Made by a program: the position numbers and the translations under genes. This document shows positions 42,927 to 51,956 of a stretch of 58,589 nucleotides of DNA, one piece after another (position 1 is the first letter of the stretch; every line of letters starts with the position of its first letter). Source of the stretch: Microvirga sesbaniae (GTDB lineage Bacteria > Pseudomonadota > Alphaproteobacteria > Rhizobiales > Beijerinckiaceae); the NCBI RefSeq assembly GCF_025460805.1, contig NZ_JAMXFJ010000027.1, forward strand, positions 1 to 58,589. Direction: 5' to 3'. Under the pieces are notes generated by a model that saw nothing but the letters and a program-made list of their open reading frames with translations, had not been told where the DNA came from and did not search any database.

Positions 42927-45443
42927 ATGCGTACGAATTACTGGCCCTTCCTCATTGCAGCGGCAGCGCTCATTCTGCTGCCCTTCGTCCTCGACCCCAT
43001 CGGCCTGCCGCTTCGCTCGTCGATCGACGTGGTCGTATTCGCCATCGCCTGCCTCGGCCTGAACGTTCTCGTCGGCTACACCGGTCTCATCTCCTTCGGG
43101 CACGGCGTCTGGTTCGGGCTTGGGGCTTACGCGGCGGCCTTGAGCCAGCTCCACTGGTTTCCGGAGGGCATCGTTCTTCCGGCTCTCTTCGCCATCGTCT
43201 TCATCGCTGGAGCGTCGTCTCTCCTTGGTGCGCTCATCCTGCGGCGCCGGGGCGTCTACTTCTCCCTGCTGACGCTGGCATTGGCGGCCATGCTCTTTGC
43301 AGTCGCTTACCGCTGGACCGCGTTGACAGGTGGAGAAAGCGGGCTCGGCGGCGTCGTCCGCACCCGCGCGATTGGCCTCGATCTGAGTTCGGACTGGACC
43401 TACTACTGGTTCGTGGCGGCGGTGGCATTTGCCGTCTGCTTTGCCTTGCTGCGCTTCCACAGCTCGCCCGCAGGAAGCGTGCTGGTGGCGATCCGGGAGA
43501 ACGAGCAACGCGCCCGCTTTCTCGGCTATCCAACCAATCGCTACAAACTTCTCGGATTTGTTGTGTCCGCCACGGTAGTTGGGATTGCAGGTATCCTTTC
43601 GGTCTTCAACCATCGCTTCGCCTCAGCCGAGCCCCTCTCGGTTGCATTCTCAGGTGAGTTGATCGCGATGGTGGTGATCGGAGGAATGCGCAGTTTTCTC
43701 GGGCCAGCCCTGGGAGCGCTCTTCTACATTCTGTTCCGCGAGTTCCTGTCAATCTGGACCCCGCACTGGCTGCTCTATTTTGGCATCCTCTTCGTCGGGT
43801 TCATCGTTCTCTCGCCGACGGGGCTGGTGGGAGTCGCACAACGGATAACAGCTCCGTTCCGGGCCAAGGTTAGGGAAGAAGCCGCCATGGCAGGCCGCAC
43901 CCTGACCGACGAGCCGCTGCCCCCATTTCTCAAGCCAGCCGGCCATGTGGAGGGCGTCATTCTCGAAGCTCGCGGCATTACAAAGAGCTTTGGTGCGCTC
44001 AAGGCCGTCCAGTCGGTCAACATCGCCGTGCGCGACCGCAGTCTCCATGCCCTGATCGGGCCCAATGGCGCCGGAAAGACAACAGCCTTCAATCTGATTT
44101 CCGGGTACTACACGCCTGACGAAGGCGACGTCCTCCTCCAAGGCCGGTCCATCGCCGGACTTTCCCCTGAAGCGATCACGCACGCTGGCATCGGACGCTC
44201 GTTCCAGATCACGAGCCTCTTCCCGGCCCTGACTGTCGAAGAGAATGTCCGCCTTGCCTTACAGGCCCGCCACCCGCAGCGTTTCAATCCGTGGGTGGCC
44301 GCGCGATCAATCAAGCAGATCGAAGCCGAGACCTCAGCGGTCATCCGCTATCTCGGAGTTGCCGGCATCGAGAAGGCCGAGGCGGGCGCCCTCTCTTATG
44401 GCGGGCAGCGCCTCCTAGACATGGGCCTGGCGCTTGCCACGAAACCGAGGGTGCTGCTGCTTGATGAGCCGCTCGCCGGTCTAGCCGCCGCTGAGCGCCA
44501 GCGCATAGGCGACATCATCAAGCGGATTTCCATGGACATTCCGATGCTGCTCGTCGAGCACGACATCGATCGCGTGTTCCAGATCGCCGATGCCGTTACG
44601 GTGATGAATGCGGGTCAGGTGCTGGTTGACGGGACGGTGGAGGATGCCCGCTCCAGCCCGAAAGTCCAAGAAATCTACATAGGCTCCGGCGCAGCGACCA
44701 TCGCGGCGAAGCCTCGGCAGAGCGCCGTCGAAGCGGCGACCCTGCTCGCCGTAGAGAAGGTCAACACGTTCTACGGCAAGAGCCATGTCCTGACGGACGT
44801 GTCCCTTGACGTGCGCCAACATGAGATCTTGGCTCTGTTGGGCCGCAACGGCGCCGGCAAGTCGACCCTGCTCAAAACGCTCATCGGCATTGCACCGCCC
44901 GGTTCAGGCTCGATCAGGCTTGATGGCCAAGAGATCGCCGGCCGTCCGTCTTCTGAGATCGCGCGTCTGGGAATTGGCTATGTGCCGCAGGGGCGCGGCC
45001 TCTTTGCCGGAATGACTGTGGCTCAAAATCTTGATCTCGGACGGCTCAAGCGCGAGACAGGCCATGGCGTCCGGTGGGATCTGGACAGGATCTTCGACTA
45101 CTTCCCGCGCATCCGTGAGAGGCTCGAAACCCCGGCGGATTTTCTCTCCGGTGGCGAGCAGCAGATGGTGGCGGTCGCACGCGCCCTCTCGGGCGACGTG
45201 AAGGTGCTGCTCCTGGACGAGCCCTTCGAAGGGCTTGCTCCGACCATCATCGAGCAACTATTCGAGAGTTTCGACAAGCTCCGCCATGAAGTTTCGATCA
45301 TCATTGTCGACCATCACCTGGACCTCGCACTCGCCCTATCCGACCGGACGGTCGCCCTTGAGCGTGGACGGGTGATCCATACAGGTCCATCGAAGGATTT
45401 GCGAGACGATCTTGCGCTCCGCCGCAAGGTCCTATGGCTGTAA
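42927..45443 (+). CDS. LivM-LivG-LivF fusion: permease and two ATPases in one chain
   Basis: This 838-residue protein joins three normally separate subunits. Residues 1-320 are a LivM permease with about ten membrane segments (CLGLNVLVGYTGLISFGHGV, MVVIGGMRSFLGPALGALFY). Residues about 345-590 are a LivG ATPase: Walker A GPNGAGKTT, signature LSYGGQRLLDMG, Walker B LLLDEPLAGL, H-loop VEHDIDRVF. Residues about 608-838 are a LivF ATPase: GRNGAGKST, LSGGEQQMVAVARAL, LLLDEPFEGL, VDHHLDLAL. All ATP-binding residues are kept. The fusion fixes one-to-one stoichiometry of the permease and both ATPases. The upstream LivH completes the membrane pair. Confidence 0.93.
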   Translation: MRTNYWPFLIAAAALILLPFVLDPIGLPLRSSIDVVVFAIACLGLNVLVGYTGLISFGHGVWFGLGAYAAALSQLHWFPEGIVLPALFAIVFIAGASSLLGALILRRRGVYFSLLTLALAAMLFAVAYRWTALTGGESGLGGVVRTRAIGLDLSSDWTYYWFVAAVAFAVCFALLRFHSSPAGSVLVAIRENEQRARFLGYPTNRYKLLGFVVSATVVGIAGILSVFNHRFASAEPLSVAFSGELIAMVVIGGMRSFLGPALGALFYILFREFLSIWTPHWLLYFGILFVGFIVLSPTGLVGVAQRITAPFRAKVREEAAMAGRTLTDEPLPPFLKPAGHVEGVILEARGITKSFGALKAVQSVNIAVRDRSLHALIGPNGAGKTTAFNLISGYYTPDEGDVLLQGRSIAGLSPEAITHAGIGRSFQITSLFPALTVEENVRLALQARHPQRFNPWVAARSIKQIEAETSAVIRYLGVAGIEKAEAGALSYGGQRLLDMGLALATKPRVLLLDEPLAGLAAAERQRIGDIIKRISMDIPMLLVEHDIDRVFQIADAVTVMNAGQVLVDGTVEDARSSPKVQEIYIGSGAATIAAKPRQSAVEAATLLAVEKVNTFYGKSHVLTDVSLDVRQHEILALLGRNGAGKSTLLKTLIGIAPPGSGSIRLDGQEIAGRPSSEIARLGIGYVPQGRGLFAGMTVAQNLDLGRLKRETGHGVRWDLDRIFDYFPRIRERLETPADFLSGGEQQMVAVARALSGDVKVLLLDEPFEGLAPTIIEQLFESFDKLRHEVSIIIVDHHLDLALALSDRTVALERGRVIHTGPSKDLRDDLALRRKVLWL

Positions 45444-45463
45444 GCCATGAGGGAGATCAAAGA

Positions 45464-46396
45464 ATGCCGAGTGCTGCAATCATTGGCGCCGGGCTGATAG
45501 GCCGATCTTGGGCAATCGTCTTTGCTCGGGCGGGCTGGGAGGTGCGCATCATCGACCCGAACCCCGAGACGCTTGAGAAGGCCCCTGGCCTCGTCCGCGA
45601 GGGATTAGAGGAGCTCGCAAGGCATGGCCTCGTTGCCAATTCTGAAAATGCGTCAGCTCATGTTGTCGCCGTATCCTCGCTTGCGGAGGCTGTGACCGGA
45701 GCCGACCTCGTGCAGGAGAATGGCCCCGAGATCGCCGAGACCAAACGGCTCATCTTTACGGAGCTGGACCGGCTCGCGCCACCAGACTGCATTCTTGCCT
45801 CTTCGACCTCCGCGATTGTTGCGTCCCACTTCACCGAAGGACTGTCGGGCCGGGCCCGCTGCCTCGTAGCCCATCCCGTCAACCCACCCCATCTCGTGCC
45901 AGTCGTCGAGCTGTGTGGAGCTCCCTGGACTGCGCCCGAGACAGTCTCTCGGGCGCGAACAATCTATGAGAGTGTCGAGCAGGTACCCATTGTCGTAAAC
46001 CACGAGGTCGAGGGGTTCGTCCTGAACCGGCTCCAGGGTGCGCTCTTGGCAGAGGCATTCCGGCTCGTCGGAGAGGGCGTAGTGAGCCCGCAGGATCTCG
46101 ATAAGACGGTCAAGGACGGTCTCGGTTTGCGCTGGTCCTTCCTTGGCCCCTTTGGAACCATCGAGCTCAACGCACCCGGCGGCATCGTTGATTACTGTGA
46201 TCGCTATACAGGCTTCTACCGGCGTCTCTCGGAAGATGCCGCAAGGCCTCATGTCTGGGACAAGGAGAATGTGAGCCGCATACTGGAGACCTGGGGCGAA
46301 GCGCCTGGACCCGATGAGCTCGCACGGCGCTCTGCTTGGCGGGATAAACGCTTGGCTGCGTTGAAGGCCCACAAGAAATCGCAACCAGATCAGTGA
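45464..46396 (+). CDS. 3-hydroxyacyl-CoA dehydrogenase-family hydroxyacid dehydrogenase
   Basis: This 310-residue NAD-dependent enzyme has the Rossmann motif AIIGAGLIGRSWAIVFARAG at the start, the catalytic-region LVAHPVNPPHLVPVVE and a C-terminal dimerisation domain (EVEGFVLNRLQGALLAEAFR). The closest types are L-gulonate 3-dehydrogenase (lambda-crystallin) and L-carnitine dehydrogenase, which oxidise free beta-hydroxy acids, not CoA esters. GAGGGAGATC lies before ATG 45464, the preferred start. It sits 23 bases before the BKACE gene, so its product, a beta-keto acid, is probably BKACE's substrate. Confidence 0.88.
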   Translation: MPSAAIIGAGLIGRSWAIVFARAGWEVRIIDPNPETLEKAPGLVREGLEELARHGLVANSENASAHVVAVSSLAEAVTGADLVQENGPEIAETKRLIFTELDRLAPPDCILASSTSAIVASHFTEGLSGRARCLVAHPVNPPHLVPVVELCGAPWTAPETVSRARTIYESVEQVPIVVNHEVEGFVLNRLQGALLAEAFRLVGEGVVSPQDLDKTVKDGLGLRWSFLGPFGTIELNAPGGIVDYCDRYTGFYRRLSEDAARPHVWDKENVSRILETWGEAPGPDELARRSAWRDKRLAALKAHKKSQPDQ

Positions 46397-46418
46397 TCTC
46401 CCGAGAGGAACCAAGCCC

Positions 46419-47345
46419 ATGGCCCGCAAAGTCATCATAACATGCGCCGTGACCGGCGCGATCCATACGCCCTCAATGTCTCCTCATCTGCCGATTACGC
46501 CTGAGGAGATCGCCGAGGCCGCGATCAGCGCCGCGGAAGCTGGGGCCGCGATCGTGCATCTTCACGCGCGTGACCCAAAGAACGGCAAGCCTGATCAGTC
46601 GCCGGAAGCATTCGCCCCCTTCCTGCAGGTTGTGAAGCAGCGTAGCAACTGCGTCATCAACATCACGACAGGTGGCGCACCGACAATGCTGGTGGAGGAG
46701 CGGGTTCGCCCTGCGGCTTATTACAAACCCGAAGTTGCATCCCTCAATATGGGCTCAATGAATTTCGGGCTCTACCCGATGCTGAACCGGTTCAAGGATT
46801 TCAAGTACGATTGGGAGGAGCAATATCTCGAAGGATCGCGTGACCGCATTTTCCGCAATACCTTCGCTGATATCGAATACATCCTGACGACCTGCGCCGA
46901 GAACGGCACCCGTTTCGAGATCGAGTGCTACGATATCGGCCACCTCTACACTCTCGCCCACTTCGTGGACCGAGGTCTCATCAAACCACCTCTCTTCGTC
47001 CAAAGCGTCTTCGGTCTTCTGGGTGGCATTGGTCCGCACCCGGAGGACGTAGCTCACATGAAGCGCACGGCCGATCGGTTGTTTGGGAACGATTACCAAT
47101 GGTCGGTCCTTGGGGCGGGTAAGAACCAGCTTCCCATTGCAGCCCAAGCGGCTGCCATGGGAGGCAGTGTCCGCGTCGGTCTGGAAGACTCCCTCTGGAT
47201 TGGTCCTGGCAAGCTTGCGGAATCGAATGCGCAGCAGGTAAACATGGCGCGCCAGATTATCGAGGGACTTGGACTGGAAATCGCCACTCCTGACGATGCG
47301 CGCAACATGCTGTCGCTCAAAGGAGGTGACCACGTCAATTTCTAG
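46419..47345 (+). CDS. beta-keto acid cleavage enzyme (BKACE, DUF849)
   Basis: This 308-residue zinc enzyme condenses a beta-keto acid with acetyl-CoA and cleaves it to acetoacetate and a new CoA ester. Family motifs are VIITCAVTGAIHTPSMSPHL, the zinc site AAIVHLHARDPKNG, NITTGGAP, SLNMGSMNFG, FEIECYDIGHLYTLAHFV, VFGLLGGIGPHPEDV and VRVGLEDSLW. BKACE members act on 3-keto-5-aminohexanoate, dehydrocarnitine and several other beta-keto acids; specificity cannot be read by eye. It is the last gene of the transporter operon (GAGGAA before the ATG). Confidence 0.92.
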   Translation: MARKVIITCAVTGAIHTPSMSPHLPITPEEIAEAAISAAEAGAAIVHLHARDPKNGKPDQSPEAFAPFLQVVKQRSNCVINITTGGAPTMLVEERVRPAAYYKPEVASLNMGSMNFGLYPMLNRFKDFKYDWEEQYLEGSRDRIFRNTFADIEYILTTCAENGTRFEIECYDIGHLYTLAHFVDRGLIKPPLFVQSVFGLLGGIGPHPEDVAHMKRTADRLFGNDYQWSVLGAGKNQLPIAAQAAAMGGSVRVGLEDSLWIGPGKLAESNAQQVNMARQIIEGLGLEIATPDDARNMLSLKGGDHVNF

Positions 47346-47490
47346 CGCATCAGGCCTGCTTGGATAATCAATCCGGGGCGGTACTTCCAGTTCTTGTTAG
47401 GAGAGGCCTGTCAAATACCGGCGTCTCCGGCATCTGCGCTCCTCTGGCCTCGTTCCCAACGCGCAGCCGGTCAGGCCCGGCAATCTGGCT

Positions 47491-47721
47491 CTATCCCTGA
47501 CTGGTCCGCTTCCGCAGTTCAGCAATCTGCCGGACATAGGGTGCGCGGCGCTCGAAGTGCCGCTGGCGCACCGTGTCCACGATCATTGCTCTGAGGTTGG
47601 GCTTGGCCGTCACCCGGATCCGGGCCAACTCGAACTCATACTCGCCATCGATGTTGGCTAGTGTCGTGGACAAGATAGAAATAAGTTCAGTGACGCGATT
47701 ATCGTTCGCAGCCTTGTCCAT
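47491..47721 (-). CDS. small hypothetical protein, member 1 of a local paralogous pair
   Basis: This 76-residue protein starts MDKAANDNRVTELISILSTT, followed by LANIDGEYEFELARIRV and a C-terminal QRHFERRAPYVRQIAELRKR. The second half matches the protein at 48305: TL..ID...E.EL...I...H.ERR.PYV...LR. It is helical and charged, with no membrane segment and no known function. A longer start at 47766 is possible. Confidence 0.65.
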   Translation of the reverse strand: MDKAANDNRVTELISILSTTLANIDGEYEFELARIRVTAKPNLRAMIVDTVRQRHFERRAPYVRQIAELRKRTSQG

Positions 47722-47943
47722 GGGCTTGTGTCCCTCCCTGACCTGTTCTTGAGGCTTGTCTAGCAAACTTGATAGCGCCCCTGACCGGATCGTCTTCAGG
47801 CGAACCCATCGCGGAAAGGGTCTAGGTTTCCGGGGTGGCCGTGCATCCGCGCCACCCCCTAGGTGTTCCTCGATTGATTTGGCGTCTCGCCGCCTCTCTG
47901 GGCGGCTCTCTCCCTAAACCGCAGGCGCCATCGCTGCATGCCA

Positions 47944-47957
47944 TTAACCTGAGTTAA
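47944..47957. promoter_or_regulatory. TTAACCTGAGTTAA motif
   Basis: This is a TTAA-N6-TTAA dyad upstream of the minus-strand small gene (start 47721). It agrees at 11 of 14 positions with the motif at 48245 upstream of the paralogous gene, so it may be a shared operator. Confidence 0.4.
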
Positions 47958-48244
47958 CTTCTGGCCCTCACGGGCACCAGTCGGGGATTCCCTACGGATT
48001 GTTCCGTAGGTCCCAGGAAGCACCTGCCGCACCATCGGCGTGCTGAGCAGTTCAGGCGGAATTGGTCCAGTGAATGACCCCACGGCTGCCTACCCCGCTG
48101 ACTGATGCGAACTCAGGTTGAGCCTCGGGTGACAGAGACCGAATAAATACGATCCTAGCAGGGGAACGCCGGCGCTCAGCCGGAAGAACTCTCGAAGGGG
48201 GTACGTAAAGATCCGTCGTAACCCTACCCACCCCTCGGCACTTG

Positions 48245-48258
48245 TTAATCCAAGTTAA
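48245..48258. promoter_or_regulatory. TTAATCCAAGTTAA motif
   Basis: This is the second TTAA-N6-TTAA dyad, 46 bases before the plus-strand paralogue at 48305. See the matching site at 47944. Confidence 0.4.
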
Positions 48259-48304
48259 TGTCGGCATCTCTTGGGCCTGGAAGCAAGAACAACAAGAGAA
48301 AACG

Positions 48305-48568
48305 ATGCCCGATAGGCCCTACCAGAACTATCGCATGTACTCGGCGAGCCTCGATGCCATGATGAGAGAAGTTCTCCATACGCTAGGTGACATTGACTTT
48401 GCAGTTGAGGTCGAATTGGAAAACGTTGAAGCGAGTGCTCGCGATCCAAAGGTCAGAGAGCACATCAAGAGCAAGATCAAAGCCGCTCATGGGGAGAGGC
48501 GCCAGCCGTATGTGGATCTGCTGGAAACGCTGCGGCGGCAACAGCACCGCCAGTCCTTCGCTGCCTAG
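48305..48568 (+). CDS. small hypothetical protein, member 2 of a local paralogous pair
   Basis: This 87-residue protein starts MPDRPYQNYRMYSASLDAMM, followed by REVLHTLGDIDFAVEVELEN and a C-terminal KAAHGERRQPYVDLLETLRR. The ID...E.EL and H.ERR.PYV...LR pattern is shared with the protein at 47491. It is helical, soluble and of unknown function. The start follows a purine-rich AAGAGAAAA stretch. Confidence 0.68.
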   Translation: MPDRPYQNYRMYSASLDAMMREVLHTLGDIDFAVEVELENVEASARDPKVREHIKSKIKAAHGERRQPYVDLLETLRRQQHRQSFAA

Positions 48569-48686
48569 CGCATCGGAAGGGCGGACCAGGCGGCAGTGTA
48601 AGCGCGGCCAACGCGTACGGATACCCCTGTCTTTGGCACAGACGTGCTTGTGAGCATCATTCACCCATCAAACCGGAAGGAAAATA

Positions 48687-48878
48687 ATGATCCAGGTTCG
48701 TGTAGAGCTGGGCTCCCTCATCAGAGCCTGCGAGGCCGCAGCCCAGACGCACATTGAGTATGCGCGGCACGCCCATACCGAGTTCCAGCGTTCGTTCCAT
48801 GAGCGGCGCGCTGCCGAGGCGCTCCAGAAAGCTCGCAAATATCGGCAGGAGCTGCAACAACTCTCCCATGCGAGCTGA
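48687..48878 (+). CDS. small hypothetical protein, possibly a distant third member
   Basis: This 63-residue helical protein starts MIQVRVELGSLIRACEAAAQ and ends with FHERRAAEALQKARKYRQEL and a polar tail. GGAAGG lies before ATG 48687. The HERR motif and helical layout recall the two preceding small proteins, but identity is low, so relatedness is only suggested. Confidence 0.6.
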   Translation: MIQVRVELGSLIRACEAAAQTHIEYARHAHTEFQRSFHERRAAEALQKARKYRQELQQLSHAS

Positions 48879-49215
48879 CGAGGGCACATGCATCGTGGCC
48901 GTGCAGGCCGAGAAATCCGCCGAGCGGCCTGAGCTTCTCTGGTTCCGATAAGAGCGCTCTCGGCTCACCAGCCGGGAGCGTAGACGTTATGAGAGTCAAG
49001 AGATCACGCGCTAGGTTTTCGATACCTTATCTGCCGTCTGCTGCCAGTTGAGAGGTTTTTGGATTTGCACCTGCGCCGCAGCAGGGTTGCAGCGTCTAAC
49101 GCCCCCGCCTTTGCGGATATGGAGTGCGATCCAATTTTACTCTGCTGCCTCCCAGCCAGGGCTGGGCGTCTGTGGGCAGCCGCCTATAATGCTCACCCAG
49201 CACTGGTTTCTTGTC
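48879..49215. other. intergenic, nothing recognised
   Basis: This 337-base region precedes the DUF6894-like gene. There is no gene and no clear terminator. Confidence 0.35.
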
Positions 49216-49446
49216 ATGACGCCCCTGTACTATCTCCATATTCGAAACGTGGACAAGCTTGAGGTGGATCCGGACGGCACAGAGCTGCCTGATCTCGAGG
49301 CCGCCTTGGCGGAAGCCGTGAAAGTGGCTCGAGAACTCTTAGACGAAGTGCATGACCTGGGGCCAGATGCGGTCATCGAGGTTGCTGATGGATCTGGGGA
49401 AACAATCCTCACTGTTCCATTCTCAGATGCAGTCCGGCCGCATTAG
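49216..49446 (+). CDS. DUF6894-type small protein
   Basis: This 76-residue protein starts MTPLYYLHIRNVDKLEVDPD and continues with GTELPDLEAALAEAVKVARE and VIEVADGSGETILTVPFSDA. This is the pattern of the short DUF6894 family common and multicopy in Methylobacteriaceae and Bradyrhizobiaceae: a strand with YYLH, D..G.ELPDLEAA...A, then I...D..G..L.TVPF. The function is unknown. The inner ATG 49216 is chosen because the domain starts there. Confidence 0.75.
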   Translation: MTPLYYLHIRNVDKLEVDPDGTELPDLEAALAEAVKVARELLDEVHDLGPDAVIEVADGSGETILTVPFSDAVRPH

Positions 49447-49482
49447 AGATGAGGGTCGTGCCATTTCTTATCACCTGCGTGA

Positions 49483-51456
49483 TCAGCCTTGCCGATCCTG
49501 CGGTTTGGGCTGCAAGCCTGCCGCAACAGCAATCTGCACCAACTCTGGAAGGCTTTGAGCATCCAGCCGTTCCATGATGCGGGCCCGGTGCGCCTCCACC
49601 GTCCGCGGGCTGAGCCCAAGGTCGCGCGCAATCGTCTTGTTCGTGCCCCCGGCCAGCAGCCCGTCCAGCACCTCCCGCTCGCGCGGCGGCAGCGCCGCAA
49701 AGAGCGCCTTCACGCGCTCGGTGGCCTGATCCCGCTCGGCTCGCTCGCGAATATTCGCCTGAGCCGCGGCGAGTGCATCGAGAAGCTGATCAGGGTGATA
49801 GGGCACATCGAGGAAATCGGCCGCTCCCGCCTTCATCGCCCGGACCCCGACCGCAACATCCCCGCGGGCCTCACCTATCACAATCACCGGCAGGCCCGCA
49901 CGTCGGGCCTTCAGCTCTCTTGGGACCGCCAGATCGCCCGCTTCCGAATCGCGGATATCGAGCACTACACTGCCGGGCACCAGCACTGGCGCCACCTCCA
50001 GGAAGGATTGCGCCGAGGTGAACAGCTTCACCGCGTAGCCGGCCCCTTCGAGCAGGAGGCATAGGTCTCGTCGAGAGGCTTCATCGCTATCCACCACGTA
50101 GACTGTCGAGCCATCGTGTTGGGTAATGTCCTTGGCAATACCGGCGATCCGCCGAACCTTCTGATCCTCGTCAATGATCGGGAAACTGGTGGCGTGGATG
50201 TGACGCATGCTCCCATCTGGTCGAACAATGCGGTACTCCTGGACGACGGTGTCGCCGCGTAGAACCCGCTCGTTCGTCAGGAGCGCGCGCTCCCGGTCCT
50301 CCGGATGGAGGGTTTCGGCCCATTGATCACGGTGCCGGAACATCTCCAGTGCCCAGCCCCAGACACGCTCGAAAACAGGGCTAACATATTCCATCTGCAA
50401 TGTCTCGGCATTCATTATCCAGAGCATGTCGGTCGAGTGCTCGGCGAACTGGCGGAAACGCGCCTCGCTATCCCGCAGATCCGTTTCAGCCCGGGCGCGG
50501 AGGACCGAAGTCCAGGTGCGTTCGGCTACTTCCTGCACCAGCGTCGCTTCGTCATCACGCCAATGACGGGGCTCAGCTTGGTGGACGAAGAGTGCCGCAA
50601 CCAGGCGGCCGTCTCGAATGAGCGGTGCGATGATCGTGGCCCGCTTGTTGGCACGGAGAAACGCGGCGGCAACCTGCTCGTCCGCCGTGCGGGCATCCGT
50701 CGAGGCATCGTCGACGCGGACCGTGTGTCCCGCACGCAGCTCGTTCTCAATGAACAGACCGACATCGCTCATGCGGTACTGACCGACAAAGGTGGGAGTT
50801 GCTCCTTCAGCCCAGTCGCGCTCGACCGTAAAGGAACTGCCGATCTCGCTCAGCTCGGCATATCCGACCCGACTAGCCCTCAAGTGCCGGCCGAGCAACT
50901 CGGCTGCCGTGGCCATGACTCCACGGGCGTCAGGGAGTCCGCGCAATTGAGTGCTCAGCTCGACTAGGAACCGGAGCCGCTGCTCACCAAACACGCGCTC
51001 GGTGGTCTCATGGATGACGATGAGGACGCCCTCCACGTCGCCGGTCTCGGCCATGACAGGGCTGAACGAGGCATTCCACCAGGTCTCCTCGGGATAACCC
51101 TTTCGTTGCACAATCCAGACCGGCACGTCCTGGATGTAAGTTGCGTCGCCGTTTCGTGCCTGCACGACGAGCGGCGCGGCCACATCCCAAATCTCGGTCC
51201 AGACCTGTGGCAGGGGCTGCCCAAGTGCCTCTGGCCTGATCCCGCGGAGCGGAAGACAGGCGTCATTGTAGAAGGTGATCAACTGCTGTCCCCACAGCAG
51301 ATAGGTGGGCATCTTGGATCGTAGCATGTTGCTGAGCGTAACGCGGAGCGAAGGGGGCCAAGTCTCAGGAGTTCCAAGCGGCGAGGCTGACCAGTCAAAC
51401 GCCTGGATGCGGTCTCCCATGGTGCCGCCACCGGTCAGAAACTGCATGCTGCTCAA
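49483..51456 (-). CDS. PAS-GAF-PAS-REC-LuxR regulator
   Basis: This 657-residue one-piece sensor and transcription factor has no kinase domain. The order is: PAS (about 20-155, FDWSASPLGTPETWP), GAF (165-320), PAS/PAC (330-455), FixJ-like receiver (460-575) and LuxR helix-turn-helix (595-650, LPPREREVLDGLLAGGTNKT, IARDLGLSPRTVEAHRARI). The receiver keeps the phosphoacceptor Asp (VVLDIRDS). The conserved Lys after the fourth strand is replaced, since DFLDVPY stands where FixJ-type proteins have DF..KPF. The start is TTG 51456, supported by AGGAGG 8 bases upstream. It may sense light or redox through its PAS domains and act on DNA directly. Confidence 0.85.
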   Translation of the reverse strand: MSSMQFLTGGGTMGDRIQAFDWSASPLGTPETWPPSLRVTLSNMLRSKMPTYLLWGQQLITFYNDACLPLRGIRPEALGQPLPQVWTEIWDVAAPLVVQARNGDATYIQDVPVWIVQRKGYPEETWWNASFSPVMAETGDVEGVLIVIHETTERVFGEQRLRFLVELSTQLRGLPDARGVMATAAELLGRHLRASRVGYAELSEIGSSFTVERDWAEGATPTFVGQYRMSDVGLFIENELRAGHTVRVDDASTDARTADEQVAAAFLRANKRATIIAPLIRDGRLVAALFVHQAEPRHWRDDEATLVQEVAERTWTSVLRARAETDLRDSEARFRQFAEHSTDMLWIMNAETLQMEYVSPVFERVWGWALEMFRHRDQWAETLHPEDRERALLTNERVLRGDTVVQEYRIVRPDGSMRHIHATSFPIIDEDQKVRRIAGIAKDITQHDGSTVYVVDSDEASRRDLCLLLEGAGYAVKLFTSAQSFLEVAPVLVPGSVVLDIRDSEAGDLAVPRELKARRAGLPVIVIGEARGDVAVGVRAMKAGAADFLDVPYHPDQLLDALAAAQANIRERAERDQATERVKALFAALPPREREVLDGLLAGGTNKTIARDLGLSPRTVEAHRARIMERLDAQSLPELVQIAVAAGLQPKPQDRQG

Positions 51457-51956
51457 GCCGCGGACCTCCTGTCTTCACGGTTGATTATGGCAGTCCAAAC
51501 TTAGCTATATTGCGCCGTCTTTCATGCCCCCGGCGTATAGCCTTCCATCGCTCACGGGGGAACGGCCTAATCGACGGCACGTTCCGTATTCCTACGTTGG
51601 AATATCCCGACATGACCGAGCGGATGTATCGGAGTATTGCTGCGTTACCGGTACCGCGATTTTTGCCCCTACGGGCGGGATCTTGAAGCGCCTCTGCGAT
51701 GACGGACGCTTTCTTTTTGCATTCGCGGGAGGTTCAGGAGATCCGACCTCACACAGCTCACGATCAGGGATCACACGACGTCTGTCGAGGCCATAGGTAA
51801 AGCTCCAGCTCCGAAGTGGCAGATTTATCCTCAAGGTCTCTTCTGGGTTTCCTCTGCCGATCCGATGACCTCTAGGAACGTCTGGATACGCAAGGATTGC
51901 TGCCCTCGGGCTTAGATGTTTGAGGAAGGCCATTTATGGAATGAAACGCAGAGCTA
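51457..51956. other. intergenic with repeat fragments before the IS630-type element
   Basis: The segment 51849-51884 resembles 35566-35600. The segment 51917-51945 resembles the dispersed repeat at 32870. There is no gene. The TA at 51955-51956 is the target dinucleotide of the following IS. Confidence 0.45.

Larger units (their letters stand above)
47767..48304. other. 540-base region between the two paralogous small genes
   Basis: It holds the shared upstream regions of two divergent small genes with two TTAA-N6-TTAA motifs, plus a short GCCGCC/GGCGGC hairpin at 47889-47906. There is no convincing gene. Confidence 0.45.
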
